64,000 bases of DNA from the NCBI RefSeq assembly GCF_035917995.1, contig NZ_CP109131.1, positions 5,518,001-5,582,000 of the forward strand, in the 5' to 3' direction. The position numbers and the translations under genes were made by a program. Of the stretch, positions 55,220 to 63,916 are shown piece after piece; within the stretch, counting starts at the first letter, position 1, and each line of letters opens with the position of its first letter. The notes beneath the pieces were generated by a model. That model worked only from the letters and a program-made list of their open reading frames with translations. It was not told the DNA's origin and ran no database searches. Origin of the DNA: Streptosporangium sp. NBC_01755 (GTDB taxonomy: Bacteria; Actinomycetota; Actinomycetes; Streptosporangiales; Streptosporangiaceae).

Positions 55220-55609
55220 TCAGGACGCGATGTTGAGCGACACGTCGAGGTCGCCGATCGGGATCACGAAGTCATCGCCGATCATGACGGCGTTCGCTGT
55301 CATCGTTCCCGAGAACAGGAACGTCCCGGACGTGCTGGCCGACCACGCGCTGAAGTGCGTGTAATCCTCCGCCCCGGCCACACTGCTCCAAGTCAGTGTG
55401 GCCGTGTTGCTGATCGCCCCGGACGACGCGTTCGTCCCGAACGTCGCCTGGATCCGATCCGCCTCGGTGGCGGCGGCGTCGGTTCCGGCCGCACCGGGGG
55501 CGGCGGTGTGAAGCTGGACCCACACCTCGTCGGGCTCGGTCCACGGTGTGGACCGGCAGAGCGCGTTGAGGATCGCGTTCGCGGTCCCCGAGCTGAGGCC
55601 TTCAGCCAT
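55220..55609 (-). CDS. Phage tail fibre-like/virion protein
   Basis: 129 aa. The layout (ANAILNALCRSTPWTEPDEVWVQLHTAAPGAAGTDAAATEADRIQATFG ... ISNTATLTWSSVAGAEDYTHFSAW ... FSGTMTANAVMIGDDFVIPIGDL) is common among actinophage structural proteins often labelled tail fibre. Exact place in the virion unknown. Confidence 0.7.
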   Translation of the reverse strand: MAEGLSSGTANAILNALCRSTPWTEPDEVWVQLHTAAPGAAGTDAAATEADRIQATFGTNASSGAISNTATLTWSSVAGAEDYTHFSAWSASTSGTFLFSGTMTANAVMIGDDFVIPIGDLDVSLNIAS

Positions 55610-55702
55610 CGGTCACTCCCCTTCTATGCGTGGTTGTGACGCGGGCAGGCAGCCGGTCCCCCTCCAGCACCAGCCACCCACCCGCGCGATCACGGGACCC
55701 CT

Positions 55703-56056
55703 TTACCTGGGGTTGACGCGGATCACCTGATAGGTGACGGTCGCGTGCGCGGAAATGTCGAGCCAGACGACACGGCCGTCCGCTCCGCCCTGGTCGTACT
55801 CGCTGCCCCACGGACCGAACACCTGCGGCACGGACGGGGCGACCGCCTTGACCCGGTCATCAGGGGCGACCCCGTCGACGAGCGCTCGGTCGCCGAACTG
55901 CGTGGTGATGTCCACCGAGGCGCCGGCCCCGTTGTTGACGATGACCGCGGTCTTGCCGTCGTTCGGGACGCTGATGCCGTCCGCGGTGAAGGCGACCGGC
56001 GTGCAGACGGCGCCGGCCGTGCTGGCGGTGACGGGGGTTACTGCGACACGTGCCAT
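55703..56056 (-). CDS. Head decoration-like protein
   Basis: 117 aa beta-rich protein (GISVPNDGKTAVIVNNGAGASVDITTQFGDRALVDG). Directly after the capsid gene, where decoration proteins are usually found. Confidence 0.65.
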   Translation of the reverse strand: MARVAVTPVTASTAGAVCTPVAFTADGISVPNDGKTAVIVNNGAGASVDITTQFGDRALVDGVAPDDRVKAVAPSVPQVFGPWGSEYDQGGADGRVVWLDISAHATVTYQVIRVNPR

Positions 56057-56069
56057 GAGTCAGCCTTCC

Positions 56070-57281
56070 TTAGACCGCGAGGCCGCGATAGGCCGCGTGC
56101 GCCCGCTCGTTGCCGAACTTCAGACCGATCTCGCCGTACAGCTGCACGTCCGTGGACGCGCCGGTTTTCGCGAGCTCCTCCTCGAAGAACACGCCCTTGC
56201 CCGGGACGGCCAGGAGGACGGGCATGAGCTGCTCCATGCTGGCGACGATCAGCGCGTCGCGGGGGACGTGCCGGTCGAGCATGATGTTGAACCGGCCGAA
56301 GTCGGTGAGCACGGTGTCCACGCTGACGCCGCCCATGGTGCGGGACTGGTCGACGTACACGATCTTCGCCCCGGCCTCGGCGTACGCCTTGGTGATGGCG
56401 CGCTTCTGCGTGGAGTTGACGATCATCGTGGCGGTGGCCGACTCCGATAAGCCGCCGTTGTCGTAGGCCTGCTGGATGAGGTCGTCGATGTGCGCGGTGG
56501 TGAGCGCGGTGGTCCACGGCACGATGTAGTCCACGTTCGACGTGGACGTGCCGAGGGTGATCGCCGAGCCACCGGACGACGTGGCGACCTTGAAGGCGTT
56601 CGTCGACTTCGAGACGACGTAGTAGACGCGGCCGGCCACGACGTTGGTCATGTCACCGGTCGAGGTGAACACGATCTTGTCGCCGTTGGTCAGCGCGGTC
56701 GCCGTCTCGGTGATCGTGTCGGTAGCCGAGGTCAGCCCCGTGATCGTGCTCGTGGCCTTGCTCACCTTGTTGGTGACGATGGCCTCCAGCAGGCCCTTCG
56801 TCTTCCGCGCGGTTGAGTTGCTGGTCGGGTTGGCGTACTTGCCGTTGATGAAGCTGTAGTTCACGTCCAGCGCGATGGACTTCAGCGCCTGCTCGACCTG
56901 CCAGTCCAGCTCGTTGCCTACCGGGTTGGATCCAGGCACGCCCCGGTACGGGTCGGAGCTGGGGGTGGCGACCTGCCCAGTGGCGGCCATCTTCGTGTAG
57001 GAGACGCTCACCTTCTCCTGGTGGATCTGGCACACGTTGCGGATATTCGCCCGGACACGCTCTTCCGCGGTCGGGGCGGTGGCGCCTTCGGTGCGGGCCC
57101 GGACCGAGGGATCTCTGAGGTCGTAGGACTGCCATTCGAACTCGACGGCGGTGGTCTGGCCGCCGCCGGTGAGGCCGCCGATCGCGCTGAGCAGGGGGGT
57201 GTCCTCCGGCGTCAGGCCGAACAGCTCGCCCACATAGTTGGGCAGGTTGAAGGTGGTTCCGAGGCCGGTGATCCCCGCCAT
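56070..57281 (-). CDS. Major capsid protein (SU10-type)
   Basis: 403 aa, HK97 fold group. Recognisable parts: AGITGLGTTFNLPNYVGELFGLTPEDTPLLSAIGG, QEKVSVSYTKMAATGQV, NELDWQVEQALKSIALDVNYSFI, and the C-terminal FGRFNIMLDRHVPRDALIVASMEQLMPVL. A ~75-residue beta domain (STITGLTSATDTITETATALTNGD ... TSNVDYIVPW) is inserted between residues ~170 and 250. It would sit on the capsid surface. Confidence 0.88.
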   Translation of the reverse strand: MAGITGLGTTFNLPNYVGELFGLTPEDTPLLSAIGGLTGGGQTTAVEFEWQSYDLRDPSVRARTEGATAPTAEERVRANIRNVCQIHQEKVSVSYTKMAATGQVATPSSDPYRGVPGSNPVGNELDWQVEQALKSIALDVNYSFINGKYANPTSNSTARKTKGLLEAIVTNKVSKATSTITGLTSATDTITETATALTNGDKIVFTSTGDMTNVVAGRVYYVVSKSTNAFKVATSSGGSAITLGTSTSNVDYIVPWTTALTTAHIDDLIQQAYDNGGLSESATATMIVNSTQKRAITKAYAEAGAKIVYVDQSRTMGGVSVDTVLTDFGRFNIMLDRHVPRDALIVASMEQLMPVLLAVPGKGVFFEEELAKTGASTDVQLYGEIGLKFGNERAHAAYRGLAV

Positions 57282-57298
57282 GGTCGTCTCCTAGATCA

Positions 57299-57943
57299 TT
57301 ATGGTTGCTGGTTGAGTGCGGCGCGCTGCCGCTTGAGCGCGATGGCCTTACCGAAGTCCCGGTTCTTCTCGGCCTCGGCGATCTGCTCATCGAGCGTCGC
57401 GGCCTGACCGGGGCCGCCGGAGCCGGTGAAATCGCCGCCGGACTGGGGCGGAATCGGGGGAGGCGGGGGCGTGGTGGTCTGCTGTGCGGCCATCCACGGG
57501 TTCGCCTTCAGCGCGGCCTGAATGGTCTCGGCCAGGCGGGCCGGGAAGTCCTCCGCGGTCGGGTCGAGCTGCTTGGCGTGCTCGGCGAACACCGTGCTGC
57601 CCAACAGGGCGGCGGGGTTGACGCCGTGCTCCGTCGCCGTGGTGTACGCGTGCCGGAGCACGGTCTCCGTCCGAGCCTGGACGCGGTACTTCGCAGCGTC
57701 GCTGCGCGCGTCGGTGAGCTCCTTCTGCCACTTCTTCGGCAGCTTGCCGATGTCGTCGATGCCACCGTCGTCGACCTGCGCGGGCGCGGGGGGCGTCCAA
57801 GTGGGCGGCTGCGGAACCGGGGGCGGCGCGGGAGCCGGAGTGGGCGGGGCGGCCGGGGGTGCGCCCTGCGCGGGCGGTTGCTGGCCGGGATCAGAGGGCG
57901 GGCCGGGCTGAGGTGCCGGGGCCGGCGGGGTGGGCATGGTCAT
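57299..57943 (-). CDS. Capsid scaffold protein
   Basis: 214 aa: a Pro/Ala-rich N-terminal third, a helical middle (DIGKLPKKWQKELTDARSDAAKYR) and a C-terminal helical region (LDEQIAEAEKNRDFGKAIALKRQ). Typical scaffold profile and position before the capsid gene. GGAGGG lies 5 nt before the ATG at 57943. Confidence 0.78.
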   Translation of the reverse strand: MTMPTPPAPAPQPGPPSDPGQQPPAQGAPPAAPPTPAPAPPPVPQPPTWTPPAPAQVDDGGIDDIGKLPKKWQKELTDARSDAAKYRVQARTETVLRHAYTTATEHGVNPAALLGSTVFAEHAKQLDPTAEDFPARLAETIQAALKANPWMAAQQTTTPPPPPIPPQSGGDFTGSGGPGQAATLDEQIAEAEKNRDFGKAIALKRQRAALNQQP

Positions 57944-58076
57944 GCGGACCCTCCAGGGGAGCGCGGTGGCGGGAAGACCGGCGCCTGGCCGGTCGAAGGA
58001 GTTTTGGACCGCTCCGGGCGATCCTTTTCGGGCATCCATCCCAGGTGATCCGGGATGGAACGTCAGAGGTGGGGCG

Positions 58077-58082
58077 TATGGT
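58077..58082 (+). promoter_or_regulatory. Candidate -10 box of the plus-strand DUF732 gene
   Basis: TATGGT ends 8 nt before the ATG at 58091 and no ribosome binding site is visible, which suggests separate transcription from the virion operon. Confidence 0.45.
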
Positions 58083-58090
58083 GCGCGGTT

Positions 58091-58657
58091 ATGCACCCTC
58101 CGCAGCAGCCCCAGCAACGGCCAGGCCAGCCGCAGCAGCCGTACGGTCCGCCGACCCAGCAGTACACGCAGCCCGGACGGCCGCCCGGCTGGCAGCCGCC
58201 CCCAGGCCCATACCGGCCGGAGCTGCCCCCGCCTCCGAAGGGCAGTGGGAAAGGGAAGGCGGTCGTCGTGCTCGGCGGTGCGCTGGTCGTGCTTGCCCTG
58301 CTCGGCGGCCTGCTCAAGCTCACAGGCGGTGGCGAGGCCGCCACGCCGTCAGCGAGCTCGACATCGGCACCGAACCGTACCGCGGAGCCGGGCGAAACCC
58401 GGATGCCGGTGCCGACCCCGGACGCCGGGCAACGAGCCACCTACCTGGCCGCGCTCGCCAGCATCGACCCCGGCCTGGTCGTCCATGAGGAACGAGCGAT
58501 CCGCCGGGGGCGCGCGGTGTGCGATCGGATCCTGAACCCCGCCGAGCGCGGTGACTTGACCGAGTACGTCGTCGCCGCGTTGTCCGGCGGGGACGCCACG
58601 ATCGACCAGGCGCAGGCTGATCGGGTGGTGACCGCGGTGAAGGCGTGGTGCCGTTAG
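58091..58657 (+). CDS. DUF732 membrane-anchored protein in opposite orientation (moron-like)
   Basis: 188 aa. A Pro/Gln-rich cytosolic N-terminus (residues 1-55), one membrane helix (VVVLGGALVVLALLGGLL), a spacer, then a DUF732 domain (ATYLAALASIDPGLVVHEERAIRRGRAVCDRIL ... VVTAVKAWC). Found in actinobacterial exported proteins. It is on the strand opposite to all virion genes and probably expressed in the lysogen. Its stop overlaps that of the next minus gene by 4 nt. Confidence 0.8.
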   Translation: MHPPQQPQQRPGQPQQPYGPPTQQYTQPGRPPGWQPPPGPYRPELPPPPKGSGKGKAVVVLGGALVVLALLGGLLKLTGGGEAATPSASSTSAPNRTAEPGETRMPVPTPDAGQRATYLAALASIDPGLVVHEERAIRRGRAVCDRILNPAERGDLTEYVVAALSGGDATIDQAQADRVVTAVKAWCR

Positions 58658-58998
58658 ACGCGAACGCCTGGTACGTCGGCCAGGTCGAAGTCCGGCATGA
58701 AGAACTCGGGGTCGAGCACGTCTTCGGCTGCGACGCCTGCCTCGTAGCAGGACTGGAGGATCGTCCACACGGCCGCCTGCGCGCGCACCCCCTCGGGGCC
58801 GGCCTCCTCGGCGGGGAGGAATCCGGCGGCCTGCTTGTCGTCGGTCCACACGTGGCCGAGCAGTTGGTCGCCCTGGCGGAGCTCGGCCCGGCGCACCTCG
58901 CCCTGTGGATCACTGGAGTAGCCAGCCGGAGTGTTCACCTCAGCCGGGTCAGGGCGCGGATCGTAGGCCCACCGGCCATACGCCTCCTTGCGCTCCAT
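58654..58998 (-). CDS. Small protein coupled to the MuF-ART gene; candidate partner
   Basis: 114 aa, acidic. Its ATG overlaps the MuF stop by one base (TGATG), so translation is coupled. Features: GRWAYDPRPDP, QGDQLLGHVWTDDKQAAGFLPAEEAG, and an acidic end (LDPEFFMPDFDLADVPG). Not a known structural family. Immunity protein for the ADP-ribosyltransferase domain is one idea; a head assembly protein is another. Confidence 0.6.
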   Translation of the reverse strand: MERKEAYGRWAYDPRPDPAEVNTPAGYSSDPQGEVRRAELRQGDQLLGHVWTDDKQAAGFLPAEEAGPEGVRAQAAVWTILQSCYEAGVAAEDVLDPEFFMPDFDLADVPGVRV

Positions 58999-61115
58999 CA
59001 CTCCTCCTTCGCGTACCCATTCGAAGTGTAGCCAGCGTCACCGTCGCCGAGCGGGTCCGGAGCCCAGTCCGTAGGCTTGGCCCAATCCTGGGAGACGATC
59101 TCGACCTCCATGTACCAGGTGTCTCGCGTCCCACACTGGTACACGGAGTGCACCACGTACCGCATGCCGCGGCCGAGGAGGATCTCCCGCTCCTCGGGGC
59201 CGTACTCCGAGAGCGACATGACGTTCATCGCGGGGGTGCCCTTGGGGGCGCGGATGATCAGATAAATCTCGGATGGGAATGCCGCGTTCTGGCCGGTGCT
59301 GGTGCTCATGTAGCCGTGCTCAGGGAAGTCTTTCCCGATCAGGCCGAACATGGTTTCGGGTCGGTCGGCGTCGGCGCCGAGGAACTCCGCGAAGTGCTTG
59401 CTGACGCCCCGGTGCAAGATGACGTCCTCGGGAAGCTTGGACTTCTCAAATGCGCTGTCCAGGCCTTCGAGGATGCTGTCGTAGCGCCCCCGGTCACGCG
59501 CCTTGGGGAGCTCGCCCCGAAGGCCGTCGTTAACGAGCTTGTAGTAGTCGCCTGTGTAGGCGCGCAGGGCGTTCTTGTCGCTGGAGGTGAGGGTCTTGGG
59601 CAGGGGGAGGTTCTGGTTGGCCCAGTTGACGCCATCTTTGTTGCTGTGGTGGCGTGTGGCGCCACGCATGCCGCCGATAGACGTCGTGGGTTTCGCAGTC
59701 GCCTTCTTGGCTTTCGCGGCGGCGAGGGCGCGCGCCTTGGCTTCGGCTGCTTTCTTCGCCTTCGCGGCCTTGATGGCGGCCTCGGCCTCTGCGGCGAGCT
59801 TCTCGGCCTGGGCTTTCTCTTCGGCCTGCTGTGCAGCCTCTGCGGCCTCCTCGGCTTCCTTCTCCGCTGCCGCCTTGGCCTTCTTGGCTGCCGCGGCCGG
59901 GTCCGCCTTGGGCTTCTTCGCGGCGGTGCTCGGCGAGGTCGGGTCGGGCGGGACCAGGTCGCTGACGGGGCCGCCCTTCGGCCCACCCGCGGGCGGGATG
60001 TTGCCGGCGCCGATGCTCTCGCGGTAGGGGAGCCGCTTGAGCTTGGGGTGCTTGGCGAGGTGGTCGCGGAGTTCGGCCTGAGCGGCGCGGACCTTCGCGC
60101 CGGCAGCCTTCTTCGCCTCGGGGGTGAGCGCGCCGAGCGCCTGCTCTTTCGCGGCTCGGATCTTCCGTTCCAGGGCGCGCTGCTTCTGTCGGGCCTTGTC
60201 GCCCTCGGGGTCTTCGGTGTTCTCCTTGAGCTTGGTGATCCCGGGCAGGTAGGCCGATGCGCTGTGCCTGCAGTTCGGGTGGAACAGCCCCTTGGACCTG
60301 GCGCTGTCGAGGGTGTCGATGACGTCGACGGTCACCATCTCGCCGTCCCGCGTGCTGTGTTCGACCTTGATCTTGCCGATCGGGCCGGAGTCGCGCCGGA
60401 GCACCTTCGACTCGTACGGCCGACAGACCTTGCACTCCTGGACGTTGTCGCTGATGTAGACCAGGTCCAGGCCGATCGAGGCGAGGCGGTCCATCTGGCC
60501 TTGCACCATGGCTCGCTGCGCGTTGGTGCGGCCGATCATCTCGGCGTAGCTGCTCAGCCTCCACTGCCGCCCGGCCTTGTCGGTGAACGAGGTGATGCCC
60601 TTGTCCATGAGGCGCTGCCACGCGGCCTGAGACGCCTGCCTGCGGGTGGTGGTGCCGGTCACGATCCGGGCAGCGGTGGCGGCCTGCACGGCCCGGTACG
60701 CGTCTTCGGGGGCTCGGAGGATGTTGCCGTCCACCCTGCCCAGGTCGCGGTGCAGGGCCTGGGCGAGGTTCTCCATGATGGCCGCGGCTGGCACCTGGGG
60801 CATGGCTTCCTGGGCCTTGAGCTTGGTCATGATGTCGGTGGGGATGCTGGTTAAGGCGTTGGTGTGCCCGGACCGGTACGCGGTGCGGATCGCCTCCCGG
60901 ACGGCCGCGGACTTGGTCTTGACCAGGCGCTGCTGGACGGCCTCGGCGGCCGCGCGCAGACGCCTGATCGCGTCGAGCTTGACCTCGGCGGTGGGTGCGT
61001 CGAGGCCTCTCTTGAGTTCGTCGGCGATGACCGTGACCAGGACCTCCTCGACTTCGCGGTAGAGGTCGGCGACGGTGCCGGCGATCTGGTCGAGGAGGTC
61101 CTGGTCCACAGCCAC
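58998..61115 (-). CDS. MuF-type minor capsid protein fused to an ADP-ribosyltransferase domain
   Basis: 705 aa. The first ~300 residues are a phage minor capsid protein of the Mu F/min_cap2 kind, with CKVCRPYE near residue 230 and FHPNCRHSASAYLPG. Then come ~150 residues of Lys/Ala-rich coil, then, from about 500, a C-terminal domain with the R-S-E motif of ADP-ribosyltransferase toxins: Arg569 in LHRGV, Ser604-Thr-Ser606 in GYMSTS, and Glu642-x-Glu644 in EEREILLGRG. MuF proteins are packaged in the head and could be delivered with the DNA. Confidence 0.85.
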   Translation of the reverse strand: MAVDQDLLDQIAGTVADLYREVEEVLVTVIADELKRGLDAPTAEVKLDAIRRLRAAAEAVQQRLVKTKSAAVREAIRTAYRSGHTNALTSIPTDIMTKLKAQEAMPQVPAAAIMENLAQALHRDLGRVDGNILRAPEDAYRAVQAATAARIVTGTTTRRQASQAAWQRLMDKGITSFTDKAGRQWRLSSYAEMIGRTNAQRAMVQGQMDRLASIGLDLVYISDNVQECKVCRPYESKVLRRDSGPIGKIKVEHSTRDGEMVTVDVIDTLDSARSKGLFHPNCRHSASAYLPGITKLKENTEDPEGDKARQKQRALERKIRAAKEQALGALTPEAKKAAGAKVRAAQAELRDHLAKHPKLKRLPYRESIGAGNIPPAGGPKGGPVSDLVPPDPTSPSTAAKKPKADPAAAAKKAKAAAEKEAEEAAEAAQQAEEKAQAEKLAAEAEAAIKAAKAKKAAEAKARALAAAKAKKATAKPTTSIGGMRGATRHHSNKDGVNWANQNLPLPKTLTSSDKNALRAYTGDYYKLVNDGLRGELPKARDRGRYDSILEGLDSAFEKSKLPEDVILHRGVSKHFAEFLGADADRPETMFGLIGKDFPEHGYMSTSTGQNAAFPSEIYLIIRAPKGTPAMNVMSLSEYGPEEREILLGRGMRYVVHSVYQCGTRDTWYMEVEIVSQDWAKPTDWAPDPLGDGDAGYTSNGYAKEE

Positions 61116-61171
61116 GGCGGGGACCTCCTCGGCGTGCCTAACGCTCGTTCAGGGAGAATCCGCAGCTCAGG

Positions 61172-61241
61172 ATCATTTTCGGGAAGTCCCGAAAATGATG
61201 GCCATCGGGCCGAGCATCACTTCGGGATCTCCCGAAGTGAT
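61172..61241. repeat. Two perfect hairpins in tandem
   Basis: ATCATTTTCGGGA/TCCCGAAAATGAT (61172-61184, 61187-61199) and ATCACTTCGGGA/TCCCGAAGTGAT (61216-61227, 61230-61241), each with a 2-base centre. They share a TTCGGGANNTCCCGAA core and lie between the portal and MuF genes. Confidence 0.92.
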
Positions 61242-61248
61242 GGTTGCC

Positions 61249-62820
61249 CTACTCCTCGGGCGGCCCGTCCTGCTCGGCTTGACTTCCCGGTGATTCACCG
61301 TCAGGTCCGGGCTCGGTCATCTCGCCGGGCAGGGCGAAGGGGTCCATCACCGGGGTCGGCTGATCGTCCTTGATCCGCTGCACTTCTTCCTCGATCTCGG
61401 GGACGTCCCAGTCGGGATGCAGCATGCGGACCAGCTCATACGTGGACGCAGCCTCGGCCCGGCGCATCAGCTCGGCGGTGGTGGCCAGCTGCTGAATATC
61501 AGCCGAGACGGAGTCGCCGAAGACGACGGTTGGCCGCTCCGGAGTCACCCCGGAGGAGAACAGCTCGGCCTCCAGGAGAAGCAGCATCTCAACCGCGTCA
61601 GCGAGCGCAGGCCCGGTGTAGACGGCTTTCCGTCCGCGGGTGACCAGGCTCCGGCGCTCCTTGGCCATGACCTCGGTGGCTGTGATCGCGACGTCACCGG
61701 TTAACCCGAAGGACTGGGCGGAGTAGCCGGTGGCGCGGAGGATCGCGGCGAGCAACTCGGCGGCCGTGTCCCGGTGCTCGGCGACACGGATCTGGAACTG
61801 GGTGACGCTGAGTTCCATTCTCTGGTCGCCGCCGAGCACGTCCAGGGCTTCGTAGACCTCGCGGTCGGGGTCGTAGTAGCCGCCTTGCCCCCTGCCCTGG
61901 TTCTGAATGTAGGAGGACGGGACATGGATGCGGCCCTTGCCGTGCCTGACATCCCGCATCCACGAGGTGTACGTCTCGTCGAGCGCGTCGAACAAGCCGA
62001 GCACGGGGCCGGCGAAGTCAGAGCGGCCGAGGTTCGCCCCGTTGGGGTCGCGTCGCCATTCCCGGTTCGGCCTCATGTTCGGGACGTAGACGGCGGTCAA
62101 CTTCTTGATGCGGGTCTCGACAACAGGCTGTAGGCCGCGCGTTGCCTCCACACTGTCGAGCGGGATGGGCTTGCCGAGGCTGCCGTGCTCGCCCCTGTAG
62201 AGCGCGTGCAGGATGCGGCCGGGTTCGTGCCGCTCCAGATGCCGGAGGTACGTCTTGTCGTCGGGCTGCTCGACGATCCGCCAGAAGGTGACAGCCGAGA
62301 GGCGACCCCAGCGGAATTCAGGGACAGCAGCATCAGCGTGGACCACGGCCAACCACGGCTGCTCGGCGACGGCCTTGTCCCAGACGGCCCGCAGGTAGTA
62401 GCCGCCGAGCGCGGCCCCGACCTCCGCACCTTCGAGGAGCGTGGCCTGCAACCCGTTCTCGACGAGCTCCTCGATGCGCTCCTGCGTCTGCTTGTTCTCG
62501 ACCGTAATCGAGGGGGGCTCGGAGAACAGCAGGTCGCTGCTCATGGTGGCGATGTCGCTGGCCACCGGCACGTGGAGTTTCGTCCTACGCTCACCCTGCG
62601 GGACCGGGGCGCCCCAGAACATGCGGGCAGCCTTGCCGACGATGCCGCCGCGATACTGCGACGGCCGGTTGGCAGGGCGGGCACCGCCGGTGTGGTCGCC
62701 GTACACCTGGGCGAGCTCATCGGAGTTGCCGACGTACCAGGCGTTGTGGACGGCGTATTGGTCGTAGATGGGCTGGAGTGCTTGGGGCGGCCAGGTGCCG
62801 CCACCGCTGGGCAGCGGCAT
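61249..62820 (-). CDS. Portal protein (SPP1 gp6-like)
   Basis: 523 aa. Typical parts: IYDQYAVHNAWYVGNSDELAQVY, AARMFWGAPVP, VASDIATMSSDLLFSEPP, and a C-terminal helical region ending in acidic low complexity. Twelve copies form the DNA gate of the head. Followed by the MuF-like gene, the normal order. Confidence 0.9.
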   Translation of the reverse strand: MPLPSGGGTWPPQALQPIYDQYAVHNAWYVGNSDELAQVYGDHTGGARPANRPSQYRGGIVGKAARMFWGAPVPQGERRTKLHVPVASDIATMSSDLLFSEPPSITVENKQTQERIEELVENGLQATLLEGAEVGAALGGYYLRAVWDKAVAEQPWLAVVHADAAVPEFRWGRLSAVTFWRIVEQPDDKTYLRHLERHEPGRILHALYRGEHGSLGKPIPLDSVEATRGLQPVVETRIKKLTAVYVPNMRPNREWRRDPNGANLGRSDFAGPVLGLFDALDETYTSWMRDVRHGKGRIHVPSSYIQNQGRGQGGYYDPDREVYEALDVLGGDQRMELSVTQFQIRVAEHRDTAAELLAAILRATGYSAQSFGLTGDVAITATEVMAKERRSLVTRGRKAVYTGPALADAVEMLLLLEAELFSSGVTPERPTVVFGDSVSADIQQLATTAELMRRAEAASTYELVRMLHPDWDVPEIEEEVQRIKDDQPTPVMDPFALPGEMTEPGPDGESPGSQAEQDGPPEE

Positions 62821-62871
62821 CCGGGCCTCCTCTCAACGGTTCCAGACGGTGGGGTGCCGTGCGAGACGTAT

Positions 62872-63057
62872 TTAGGTGGCCAGGAGATACCCGAGCTGTC
62901 GGTGAACCTCCAAGGCCTCCATGCGCGTGATCGTGTTTTCACAAACGCTGGTGGGCCCGGCGATCCGCATGGTGACCGCATCCCCGACGAGGGAGAAGTC
63001 GAACAAAATGTGATTTCCCAGCTCGTTGACGAGGGAGCATTCCGTCCGTCGCAGCAT
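62872..63057 (-). CDS. Small phage protein before portal
   Basis: 61 aa: MLRRTECSLVNELGNHILFDFSLVGDAV then a helix (TRMEALEVHRQLGYLL). Unknown function. Clear start and isolated frame. Confidence 0.55.
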   Translation of the reverse strand: MLRRTECSLVNELGNHILFDFSLVGDAVTMRIAGPTSVCENTITRMEALEVHRQLGYLLAT

Positions 63058-63069
63058 GGCGCGCTCCTC

Positions 63070-63549
63070 TCAGGGGTAGGTGATTGCCACGTCGTCAGGC
63101 CGGGGCTCGGCGGGCGGTGTCCAGCCGAGCGCGACCAGCGCGTCCCGGGTCTTGTCCGACACCTCGGGCTCCGGCTCGACCTGGCCGGGCTCCTCGCGGA
63201 TGACGGTGTCGTGCATGTTGACCGTCACCAGCTCGCTCTGGCCCATCTTGAGCGCGGTGTGCAGCCGGGTCCATCCGTCAGCGACCTGCACGAGGCCGGA
63301 CACCGTCTCGGGGTTGTCGGCCCATGCGGCGGCCCGCTTGAGGACGTGGGCGGCCTGCTCGGCAGCCTGCTCAGGCGTCATCAGAACGCGCTCACCATCT
63401 GCGGTTTCGACCTCTCGCACGATCAGTTCGAAGGTGACGCGGTAGGGCGTCCCGGACCACGTGGGACCGGTGACGCGGTGGGCCTGGACGACTCCCAGGA
63501 TTTCCAGGCCCTCGATCTCGATGCGGCGACCGAACAGATCGGCGGTCAT
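63070..63549 (-). CDS. Phage hypothetical protein
   Basis: 159 aa. Its ATG overlaps the upstream stop by one base. An N-terminal beta part (RIEIEGLEILGVVQAHRVTGPTWSGTPYRVTFELIVREVE) and a helical middle; no recognised family. Possibly an assembly or regulatory protein next to terminase genes outside the window. Confidence 0.55.
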   Translation of the reverse strand: MTADLFGRRIEIEGLEILGVVQAHRVTGPTWSGTPYRVTFELIVREVETADGERVLMTPEQAAEQAAHVLKRAAAWADNPETVSGLVQVADGWTRLHTALKMGQSELVTVNMHDTVIREEPGQVEPEPEVSDKTRDALVALGWTPPAEPRPDDVAITYP

Positions 63550-63824
63550 CAGACGCTCCCGGGCCAGTGCCACGTGCCCGGCTCCTGACCCGGACCGATG
63601 TTGTACTCGGTGAAGCCGCCCGACTCGCCCGGGGTGAACACCCACAGGTGCACGTGCTGGTCGCTGTCCAGCGCGGGGATGACCCCAGCCTCAACGCCAC
63701 GCGGGTCGAGCGTGTAGACGTCGGCGGTGACGATCGCGGCGCGCACGGCGTTGAAGCCCTGCTTGCCTCGGTAGCGGACGATGCTGCCCGTGGTCGGGTC
63801 CGGATCGGGGTAGTCGAGGGGCAT
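63549..63824 (-). CDS. Phage hypothetical protein
   Basis: 91 aa, beta-rich: GSIVRYRGKQGFNAVRAAIVTADVYTLDPRGVEAG, DQHVHLWVFTPGES and EPGTWHWPGSV. Similar small proteins occur widely in actinophage genomes next to head genes. Function unknown. Confidence 0.6.
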   Translation of the reverse strand: MPLDYPDPDPTTGSIVRYRGKQGFNAVRAAIVTADVYTLDPRGVEAGVIPALDSDQHVHLWVFTPGESGGFTEYNIGPGQEPGTWHWPGSV

Positions 63825-63870
63825 GCGTCACTCCAGAGAGGGGGTAGGTAGATCATCTTTTGCAACTCAC

Positions 63871-63904
63871 GGGAATGGTCATTCCCAAAAGTTACCAACT
63901 GGTA
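63871..63904. repeat. Two short palindromes in a promoter-size gap
   Basis: GGGAATG-GT-CATTCCC (63871-63886) and TACCA-AC-TGGTA (63893-63904) in the 63825-63916 gap, which is AT-richer than its surroundings. They could be operators or a terminator for the gene ending at 63917. Confidence 0.6.
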
Positions 63905-63916
63905 GAACGGTGCTCT

